Assembly: GCA_023717525.1 (NCBI GenBank)
Contig: JAMQPK010000070.1
Span: forward strand, 1 to 38,668
Direction of reading: 5' to 3'
Length of the DNA stretch: 38,668 bases
From: Vicinamibacterales bacterium
GTDB lineage: Bacteria > Acidobacteriota > Vicinamibacteria > Vicinamibacterales > JAMQPK01
Shown: positions 33,103-38,668 of the stretch, piece after piece
How the letters are laid out: every line of letters starts with the position of its first letter
Position numbering within the stretch: position 1 is the first letter of the stretch
Position numbers and translations under genes: made by a program
The notes under the pieces: generated by a model
Databases searched by the model: none
What the model saw: only the letters and a program-made list of their open reading frames with translations
What the model was told of the DNA's origin: nothing

Positions 33103-34515
33103 ATGTTAACAGCGCATTCAACCCGGTTCCGGGTCGTTCTGCTCCCGCTGCTCGCAATCGTTGCCGCGATCGCTCATGCGCTGGCGGCAGCACCACAGTC
33201 AGGTCGTGAACTACGCGGCCCAGTGACGGGGACGGCCGTGCTGCGAATCCCTCCCGACGGCCGTCCTCGCGCCGTACCAAGGGACCCGGATCGATGGCAC
33301 CCGTCCAGCCCGTACTTTCTTGTGGCCCCGATCGATTCGGAATCGACCTACTTGCTCGATGACCAGCTGCGCGTCGTGAACGAATGGCGCTCAGACTATG
33401 GCCCCGGCCTCTCAGCTTACCTGCTCGACGACGGCAGGCTCTTGCGGACCGCCACCATCGCCACGAGAAACTTCCCGGGAGGAAACGGCGGGCGCATCGA
33501 GCTGTTCACGTGGCATGGCGCTCTCGAATGGAGCGTCGAATACGCCACCGACCGGGTGCAGCAGCACCACGACGCCATCGTTCTACCAAACGGTCACGTG
33601 CTGTTGGTCGCGTGGGAAACGCGGACCGTTGCCGAAGCCCTCGATGCCGGCCGCCGCCCCGAAACCCTGCCGCCTGACCCGGAAATCTGGAGCGACACAA
33701 TCGTTGAAATTGATCCCCAAACGGGTGAGACGACATGGACCTGGCGCGTCTGGGATCACCTGGTGCCGAAAGGAAATCGGCCCGCCGACCATCCTGGTTT
33801 GATCGATCCAAATTTCGCGGCAGTCCCGAACGCCGACTGGACGCACGTCAACTCTGTCGCATATAACGCCGAACTGGACCAGGTGCTCATCTCGGTCCGC
33901 AATCACAGCGAGATCTGGATCATCGATCACGGCACAAGCAGCGAGGAAGCGGCAGGGCACGCGGGCGGGCGTCGCGGCCGCGGCGGCGATCTGCTCTATC
34001 GCTGGGGAAATCCAGCCGCCTATGGCGACACGGGGCCGCAACAGTTGTTCGGACAGCACAACGCTCAATGGATTCCCGCAGGATCACCCGGCGCAGGTCA
34101 CATCCTGCTCTTCAACAACGGTGATTTCAGCGCGCGTCCGTGGTCGACCGCCGTAGAGATCGTCCCACCGCTCCGGGAAGACGGACTCTACGCGTTGAAC
34201 AGCAGAGCCGGGTTCGGTCCCAGTAGACCGGTGTGGCAGTATGCGGCGGACCCGCCCGAGAGCCTCTTCGGCTGGTATGCATCAGGGGTGCAGCGGCTCG
34301 CCAACGGCGACACTCTCATTGCCGTGACGCACACCGGCCGGTTTCGCGAGGTCAATGATGCTGGAGAGCTGATCGCCGAATATCAGCTTGCGAGCAACGG
34401 CACACCGCTGCGCGTGTTCCGGGTCACGAGCATTCCCCCGACTTCGCCGGCCTTCGCCACACATCCCCTCGTGGCGAACGGCGCCACCCTGGGCCAGATT
34501 CTCTATCCGAAATAG
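33103..34515 (+). CDS. Arylsulfotransferase (ASST)-like secreted protein
   Basis: A 470-residue exported protein (signal near LLPLLAIVAAIAHALAA). The repeated motifs VQQHHDAIVLPNGHVLLVAW, DWTHVNSVAYNAELDQVLIS and FGQHNAQWIPAG, together with WRVWDHL, match the ASST propeller family, where histidines of these motifs line the active site for sulfate transfer between phenolic compounds. Whether it is an active sulfotransferase or a family member with another role is open. ATG 33103 has no strong Shine-Dalgarno. It stands alone between the sigma module and a convergent methyltransferase. Confidence 0.85.
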   Translation: MLTAHSTRFRVVLLPLLAIVAAIAHALAAAPQSGRELRGPVTGTAVLRIPPDGRPRAVPRDPDRWHPSSPYFLVAPIDSESTYLLDDQLRVVNEWRSDYGPGLSAYLLDDGRLLRTATIATRNFPGGNGGRIELFTWHGALEWSVEYATDRVQQHHDAIVLPNGHVLLVAWETRTVAEALDAGRRPETLPPDPEIWSDTIVEIDPQTGETTWTWRVWDHLVPKGNRPADHPGLIDPNFAAVPNADWTHVNSVAYNAELDQVLISVRNHSEIWIIDHGTSSEEAAGHAGGRRGRGGDLLYRWGNPAAYGDTGPQQLFGQHNAQWIPAGSPGAGHILLFNNGDFSARPWSTAVEIVPPLREDGLYALNSRAGFGPSRPVWQYAADPPESLFGWYASGVQRLANGDTLIAVTHTGRFREVNDAGELIAEYQLASNGTPLRVFRVTSIPPTSPAFATHPLVANGATLGQILYPK

Positions 34516-34582
34516 AGTCAATTCTGCCCTGTCCATCAGCGTTTAGTGCGAGCGTTAGAAACACCTGGACAAAGGCAGACTC
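34515..34582. terminator. Candidate bidirectional terminator between convergent genes
   Basis: TCTGCC-CTGTCCA (34523-34535) can pair with TGGACAAAGGCAGA (34566-34579), and GAGTC/GACTC flank them, across a 30-nt loop. It begins at the stop codon of the ASST-like gene and lies before the end of the convergent methyltransferase. The stem is interrupted and has no T-tract, so termination is only suggested. Confidence 0.35.
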
Positions 34583-34638
34583 TCACGGCACGTTTCCAGC
34601 ACAACCGCTTCTAGCCGTTGTCGGCACCCAGCGCGAGG

Positions 34639-35643
34639 TCATCGCGCCTTGCTCAGGATCATGACGCCGCCGTAGAGGATCTCGGATTTCAGGTCCCGGG
34701 AAAACTGCCCCTCGATCTCGCTCACGAGCTCGCCTGCCCAGTGAGGCAGCGTACTGAGGCTCTGCAGCTTTCGTCGCAGCTCGTGGTTCATCATTGTCGA
34801 GATCAGACCGTCCGGACTGTGAACCGATCGGATAGCGACAACCTCAAGCCGTGCGGCAGCCGCGACGCGCTCAAGCTGCGTCTTGGTAAAGATCCATTTG
34901 TCGTCGAGCGTGTCAAGTAACGCTTGACTCTTGGACGCATCGCTTCGGCGGTGAAGGTCGGCCATGAACTCACGGAAGCCCGTGATCACATCCGGGCTGA
35001 TCCGTTTCGGGGCCGGCATCGTGTCGTTTTTTGCGATCAGCAACTGCATGACGAGCGAGACGACCTGGCATCCACTTTCGAATCCCTCCCAAAACACCGC
35101 AACGCCACCTGGCTTCAACACGCGGTGGACCTCAATCAGGGTCTTCGCGACATCTCCCATATGGTGGAGGATGAATGCTCCAGTCACGATGTCGATCTGG
35201 CGATCTTCGAAGACCGTATCCTCGGCATTCAACTGAAGCACCACCAACTGTTTGTGGTTCGCGTAGTGCTCGTTCTGCCAGCGGCGCAGCTCCAGTAGTA
35301 AGTTCGTCGAGAGGTCACTGGCGATGATCTCCGCGTTCGGGAAGAGTTCCATCAGCGGAAACACGCTCGTCCCCTCGCCCGAACCGATATCCAGGATCGC
35401 CAGCCGACCCTCGTAGTCTACGTGGCTCGCGGACAAAGCATCCTGAATCAGGGTTTTCCAGTGCTCGATCCCCTGCCGGCTGAGCGGGAAAGGGCGCATG
35501 TATGCCGCGCAGTCTCCCTTGAACAGATCGTGAATGTGTCGATCGAGATCCGCGTCGGAATAGCCAGGCGACAGGATGCCGGACAGCCGGACATCGAGAG
35601 TGCCGAGGTCGTGGAGAGGGCGGCGAAGGCTGACTGACGTCAT
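34639..35643 (-). CDS. Class I SAM-dependent methyltransferase
   Basis: A 334-residue methyltransferase. Motif I LDIGSGEGTSVFPLMELFP lies at about residues 84-102, motif II is IIASDLSTNL, and motif IV is IDIVTGAFILHHMGDVAKTL with VLKPGGVAVFW. A 75-residue N-terminal extension and a long C-terminal helical part suggest a specialised substrate. ATG 35643 is used. The gene is divergent from an MTHFR-like gene, with a 10-nt perfect inverted repeat between them, which suggests shared control and a common one-carbon function (inference). The substrate is unknown. Confidence 0.85.
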   Translation of the reverse strand: MTSVSLRRPLHDLGTLDVRLSGILSPGYSDADLDRHIHDLFKGDCAAYMRPFPLSRQGIEHWKTLIQDALSASHVDYEGRLAILDIGSGEGTSVFPLMELFPNAEIIASDLSTNLLLELRRWQNEHYANHKQLVVLQLNAEDTVFEDRQIDIVTGAFILHHMGDVAKTLIEVHRVLKPGGVAVFWEGFESGCQVVSLVMQLLIAKNDTMPAPKRISPDVITGFREFMADLHRRSDASKSQALLDTLDDKWIFTKTQLERVAAAARLEVVAIRSVHSPDGLISTMMNHELRRKLQSLSTLPHWAGELVSEIEGQFSRDLKSEILYGGVMILSKAR

Positions 35644-35673
35644 CGGATGAGTGCGGCGCGGAATCTCTCGGTT

Positions 35674-35764
35674 AGCATAACGCCCGTGCGCCGGCCGCAG
35701 GTGATTTTCGCCAAGCAGTCGGAGAAGAGCAAGTGAAAAGGAACTGAGCGTCTCGCGTTATGCT
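35674..35764. promoter_or_regulatory. Perfect 10-nt inverted repeat AGCATAACGC / GCGTTATGCT in the divergent promoter region
   Basis: The arms are 35674-35683 and 35755-35764, with 71 nt between them. Each arm holds TATGCT in the direction of its own gene, so both could be -10-like elements or matched sites of one regulator. The 148-nt region between the methyltransferase and the MTHFR-like gene has no other clear signal. Confidence 0.5.
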
Positions 35765-35791
35765 TCGGCGCCAGAGTCAGATAAGAAGCCG

Positions 35792-36724
35792 ATGATAAGT
35801 TCCCTCGCGGAAAAACTGCGCGCACGGAAGTCCGGGATTTGCCTCTATGGCCTTGCCCCGCCCAAGCAGGCGACGCCACCGGAGCAGTTGGAGGCCATCG
35901 TGGCCCAACAGGTGGTGCGGCTTGGGTCGCTGCCGGTCGATGGCCTGATCATCTATGACATCCAAGACGAGACCGAACGGACCTCGACCGAGCGGCCATT
36001 TCCCTTTTTGCCTACTCTGAGTCCCGAGGTTTACGCTCATCAGCACCTTGCGTGCCTTACCGTGCCTAAAATCATTTACCGATGCGTCAATCGAGATGCG
36101 GTCACCGAATTCGTCCAATGGCTCGGAAGCGTTAGCCCATCGCAATTGTCGGTGCTCGTAGGCGCACCAAGCAACCGCTCGCGTACAGGGCTTTCTCTGA
36201 TGGACGCGTACGCTCTGGCGCGGCAGTACACTCCTGACCTCCTCCTCGGCGGAATAGCGATCGCCGAGCGGCACGCCCGGAGACTCGATGAACATGAGCG
36301 ACTCCTTGCAAAAACGGAGGAAGGTTGTCGCTTTTTCGTGACACAGGCCGTTTACGATGTTGCGTCCACGAAGTCGCTTTTGTCTGACTACGCTCTTGCC
36401 GTTCGCAGTAAGGGTGGAGTGCCTCTGCCCATCATTCTCACGTTTTCACCGTGCGGCTCGCAGAAGACGCTGGCCTTCATGAAGTGGCTCGGCATTGCCT
36501 TTCCGAGGTGGCTGGAGAATGACCTTCGTCTCGCCGCAGATCCGCTGGCGAAATCGCTGGAGTTGTGCGAACGCATCTTCGCAGAGGTGTGGGACTACGC
36601 CCGTGATAAGGACATTCCGCTTGGCGTGAACGTCGAAAGTGTTTCCATTCGGAAGACGGAGATTGAGGCGTCTGTGGAGCTGCTTCAATTGCTGCGCCGG
36701 CGGATCGATAAATCGGGGCGCTGA
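35792..36724 (+). CDS. Methylenetetrahydrofolate reductase-like protein (non-canonical)
   Basis: A 310-residue TIM-barrel protein resembling MetF (COG0685). Shared features are a PPK motif near residue 24, QHLACLTVPK where MetF has the AxxHLTC strand, GGIAIAERHARRLDEHERLL with LAKTEEGCRFFVTQAVYD (MetF: AxYPExH ... K.xAGAxxxITQxxFD), and PIILTFSPCGS before the C-terminal helices. Two positions differ: the MetF catalytic Glu in the EFFPP motif aligns with Gly in LYGLAPPK, and the Asp of RGD aligns with VGAP. This suggests another reaction on a folate- or flavin-bound substrate, or a divergent reductase. It is paired head-to-head with a methyltransferase gene. The stop is 73 nt from the tRNA-Cys 3' end. 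Confidence 0.65.
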   Translation: MISSLAEKLRARKSGICLYGLAPPKQATPPEQLEAIVAQQVVRLGSLPVDGLIIYDIQDETERTSTERPFPFLPTLSPEVYAHQHLACLTVPKIIYRCVNRDAVTEFVQWLGSVSPSQLSVLVGAPSNRSRTGLSLMDAYALARQYTPDLLLGGIAIAERHARRLDEHERLLAKTEEGCRFFVTQAVYDVASTKSLLSDYALAVRSKGGVPLPIILTFSPCGSQKTLAFMKWLGIAFPRWLENDLRLAADPLAKSLELCERIFAEVWDYARDKDIPLGVNVESVSIRKTEIEASVELLQLLRRRIDKSGR

Positions 36725-36797
36725 AGCAGCAAATCATCCCGCAGGGCCTCGGTTGTTCACATTCGTGTTCACATCGCGCTTACGACGTTGAAAAAGT

Positions 36798-36871
<74 letters not shown>

Positions 36872-36925
36872 GACCGGGAACTCGCGCTAAACGAAGGCTG
36901 GAAACAAACTGCGGGCTCGATGTCA

Positions 36926-36941
36926 GCTGATGATCATCAGC
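36926..36941. promoter_or_regulatory. Perfect 16-nt palindrome GCTGATGATCATCAGC between the tRNA genes
   Basis: It extends to TGTC-A-GCTGATGA and its mirror with a single bulged base, so about 12 bp per arm can pair. It lies upstream of tRNA-Cys in the 223-nt spacer after tRNA-Gly. It could be a regulator site or a hairpin in a joint transcript. Confidence 0.4.
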
Positions 36942-37066
36942 GACAACAGCGCCGGGCGATGAGGGGGCGATTCGGCGAAACCATCTTCATTGCAACCCGC
37001 CATTGCACGTGAGCGTCATGCGTCCGGAGCGAGCGGGGTGTTGGGGCCCCGCGAAGCGGAGGACGC

Positions 37067-37086
37067 GCGCGGCGTATTCGCCGCGC
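37067..37086. other. GC hairpin GCGCGGCG-TATT-CGCCGCGC downstream of tRNA-Gly
   Basis: A perfect 8-bp stem with a TATT loop lies 8 nt downstream of the tRNA-Gly CCA on the minus strand. It lacks a following T-tract, so it may be a processing signal or a weak terminator. Confidence 0.4.
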
Positions 37087-37094
37087 TTCAAAAT

Positions 37095-37169
37095 TGGAGC
37101 GGGAACCGGGATTCGAACCCGCGACTTCGACCTTGGCAAGGTCGCACTCTACCACTGAGTTATTCCCGC
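37095..37169 (-). tRNA. tRNA-Gly (anticodon GCC)
   Basis: The minus strand gives acceptor GCGGGAA/TTCCCGC, D stem ACTC/GAGT, anticodon stem CGACC/GGTCG around TTGCCAA, and T loop TTCGAAT. The T stem has a G-G mismatch at its base, where bacterial tRNA-Gly often has G-U. CCA is encoded (37095-37097). Confidence 0.97.
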
Positions 37170-37182
37170 TCGGCAGCCCGAT

Positions 37183-37211
37183 AAAGTACCACACGCACGC
37201 CCCTCAAGCAA
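37183..37211 (-). promoter_or_regulatory. Weak sigma-70 promoter candidate for the tRNA genes
   Basis: On the minus strand TTGCTT (37206-37211) and TACTTT (37183-37188) are 17 bp apart, giving a start near 37176, 7 nt before the mature tRNA-Gly end. The hexamers are only partial matches. Confidence 0.3.
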
Positions 37212-37222
37212 GGCGCCACCGG

Positions 37223-38221
37223 CTAGAGCTTCGCCTTCCGAAGCACGTCCGCGGCCTCCTCTGGTCCCGTGGGGTTGATGTAGAAGCCGGTGCCCCACTC
37301 GAAGCCCGCGACTCTCGTCAGCTTCGGCATCAACTCGATGTGCCAGTGATACGAATCGCCGGCCTCCTCCTGAAGCGGTGCGCTATGCACGATCAGATTG
37401 TAGGGCGGCGACAGCAGCGTGGCGTTCATGCGCTGCAGCATCTCCTTCAACATGCGCGCGAGGCTTCCAAATTCTCCGGACGTCGCCTCTTCGAATCGCG
37501 AACGGTGGCGCTTGGGGAGCAGCCACGCCTCGAACGGGAACCGCGGCGCATACGGCGCGATGGCCAGGAAGTCGGCCGACTCCGAGATGACCCTCGTGCC
37601 ATCCTTCAGTTCCTGGCGCATGACGTCGCAGAACACACAGCGCTCTTTCTGCTGAAAGTGGCGCTTGGCGCCCGCCAGCTCCTCCGCCATTTCACGCGGC
37701 ACGATCGGCAGCGCGATCAACTGCGAGTGCGCGTGCTCGAGCGTCGCGCCGGCCGACGCGCCATGATTCTTGAAGATGACGATGTGGCGGAGACGGAGGT
37801 CGCGCTTGAGATCGAGCACGCGATCGCGCCATGCCCAGAATACTTTCTCAATCGCAGGCTCGGCCATCGTCGCGAGCGTCTGCGAGTGGTCCGGTGTTTC
37901 GATGATGACTTCATGGGCGCCGATGCCGTTCATCCTGTCGAACAACCCCTCGCCCTCGCGGTCGAGCGTGCCCTCGACACGCAAGGCGGGAAACTTGTTC
38001 GGCACAACCCGCACTTCCCACCCGCGCGTGTTGCCCGGCGACCCGTTGCGATATGCGAGGATTTCCGGCGGCGTCTGATCTTCGTGTCCCTCGCAGAACG
38101 GACAGAGGCCATCGGGCCGAATCGTGACGGTCTCGATCTGGAAATCGCTTGGGCGCTTCTGCCGCTCGGTGGAGATGATCACCCACCGGCCCGTCACAGG
38201 ATCTTTCCGCAAGTCTGCCAT
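37223..38221 (-). CDS. galT: Galactose-1-phosphate uridylyltransferase
   Basis: A 332-residue HIT-superfamily enzyme that exchanges UMP between UDP-glucose and galactose-1-phosphate in the Leloir pathway. The active site reads LEHAHSQLIA with His163, nucleophile His165 and Gln167, matching the spacing of E. coli His164-Pro-His166-Gly-Gln168, although the Pro and Gly are replaced. Zinc ligands are visible: Cys40 and Cys43 (LCPFCEG), His112 (PDHSQ) and His163. A second CVFCDV motif is present. Related ADP-sugar phosphorylases share the fold, so specificity is not certain. Its ATG shares one base with the yraN stop (TAATG), so translation is coupled. Confidence 0.9.
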   Translation of the reverse strand: MADLRKDPVTGRWVIISTERQKRPSDFQIETVTIRPDGLCPFCEGHEDQTPPEILAYRNGSPGNTRGWEVRVVPNKFPALRVEGTLDREGEGLFDRMNGIGAHEVIIETPDHSQTLATMAEPAIEKVFWAWRDRVLDLKRDLRLRHIVIFKNHGASAGATLEHAHSQLIALPIVPREMAEELAGAKRHFQQKERCVFCDVMRQELKDGTRVISESADFLAIAPYAPRFPFEAWLLPKRHRSRFEEATSGEFGSLARMLKEMLQRMNATLLSPPYNLIVHSAPLQEEAGDSYHWHIELMPKLTRVAGFEWGTGFYINPTGPEEAADVLRKAKL

Positions 38222-38652
38222 TACATTCCCATCTCAAATGCGCCCTGAATCACCTCAACTACGCGTCCAGTGTTCGGCCCCTCAACGATGGACACAACGT
38301 CGAACCGGCATGGCGCGTCGCCCAGGTTCTTCTGAAACAAGTACGTCGAGGCCATTTGTGCGAGGCGTTGCCGTTTCTGCCACGTGATCGACTCGAGCGG
38401 GCCACCGAAACTGCCATTCGTCCGCGCCTTCACTTCCACAAAGACAATCACACCGCTATCCCGCGCCACGATATCGATCTCGCCTCGGCGCGTCCGAAAT
38501 CGTCGCTCAAGGACGACATACCCACGCCGCCGCAACTCCTCGCACGCCAGATCCTCTCCGCGCTTCCCGAACCGAACTCGCTGATCGGACACACTTCCCT
38601 GAAATGCAATTCCTTTGCCCTCAGCCCTGACGAGGATCACTTCCGCTTCCAC
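38221..38652 (-). CDS. YraN family (UPF0102) nuclease-like protein; 5' end uncertain
   Basis: A 143-residue reading from GTG 38652. The YraN core is FGKRGEDLACEELRRRGY, RTRRGEIDIVARDSGVIVFV and EVKARTNGSFGG, a PD-(D/E)xK-type nuclease fold with an E-I-D ... E-V-K active-site pattern. The family is small and conserved, with proposed roles in DNA repair or recombination. The family's core usually begins within a few residues of the start, whereas here it begins near residue 25, and the frame remains open to the window edge. The true start may therefore be a later GTG or lie outside the window. It is coupled to galT. Confidence 0.88.
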   Translation of the reverse strand: MEAEVILVRAEGKGIAFQGSVSDQRVRFGKRGEDLACEELRRRGYVVLERRFRTRRGEIDIVARDSGVIVFVEVKARTNGSFGGPLESITWQKRQRLAQMASTYLFQKNLGDAPCRFDVVSIVEGPNTGRVVEVIQGAFEMGM

Positions 38653-38668
38653 CTCGTGCCTGTGGGCG

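Noticed and set aside
32588-33280. A 230-codon minus-strand frame across the 32.8-33.1 kb gap
   Set aside because: It overlaps real genes on both sides, lacks a ribosome-binding site, and its composition is not protein-like.
35674-35764. Integron attC-like site (AAC ... GTT cores)
   Set aside because: The outer cores pair, but the inner boxes do not, the R-box consensus is broken, and no integrase or cassette array is present.

Overview
The window is a high-GC bacterial chromosome segment that reads like an Acidobacteriota genome, most likely Vicinamibacteria. That is an inference from gene content: two carboxypeptidase-regulatory-domain TonB-dependent receptors, secreted Vgb/NHL propellers, a PQQ-type dehydrogenase fused to cytochrome c, GT-C membrane proteins, and characteristic low-complexity repeats between genes. 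I see no phage, insertion sequence, CRISPR array or rRNA. The only RNA genes seen are tRNA-Cys(GCA) and tRNA-Gly(GCC).

Layout. 1-7.9 kb, all minus strand: a TonB-dependent receptor cut by the window edge and preceded by a good sigma-54-type promoter, an M32 carboxypeptidase, an acyl-CoA dehydrogenase, a SAM hydroxide adenosyltransferase, a small methyltransferase and a bactofilin. 8.0-10.3 kb, plus: a cysteine desulfurase-MnmA operon for tRNA 2-thiouridine, with a promoter that predicts a nearly leaderless mRNA. 10.3-15.3 kb, minus: two overlapping GT-C-type membrane proteins, a small membrane protein and an SSAT-like acetyltransferase. 15.3-18.3 kb: a secreted esterase, a TonB protein and a membrane-anchored methyltransferase. 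18.3-27.6 kb: a run of exported proteins (two amidohydrolases, a dienelactone hydrolase, an exported LON-domain protein, a heme-binding Vgb propeller, an NHL propeller, a ModA-like binding protein and a PQQ dehydrogenase with cytochrome c), which suggests periplasmic breakdown or oxidation of small organic compounds. 27.7-34.5 kb: a methyltransferase, a second TonB-dependent receptor, an ECF sigma/anti-sigma/Spy-like module and an arylsulfotransferase-like protein. 34.6-38.7 kb: a divergent methyltransferase/MTHFR-like pair, the two tRNAs, galT and yraN.

The most unusual signal is outside the genes. Between 4.3 and 16.7 kb, six gene junctions carry short arrays with a 7-9 bp period, and most are folded into long near-perfect inverted repeats. 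Sequences differ from site to site, but the architecture and position recur: each contains, abuts or lies within about 16 nt of a stop codon. Two inverted-repeat arms end exactly on the stop codon. They look like one class of 3'-end element defined by architecture, not sequence. I do not know of a description of this class.

Other points worth following are the MTHFR-like protein that seems to lack the canonical catalytic acids, and the exported LON-domain protein whose gene overlaps a hydrolase gene.
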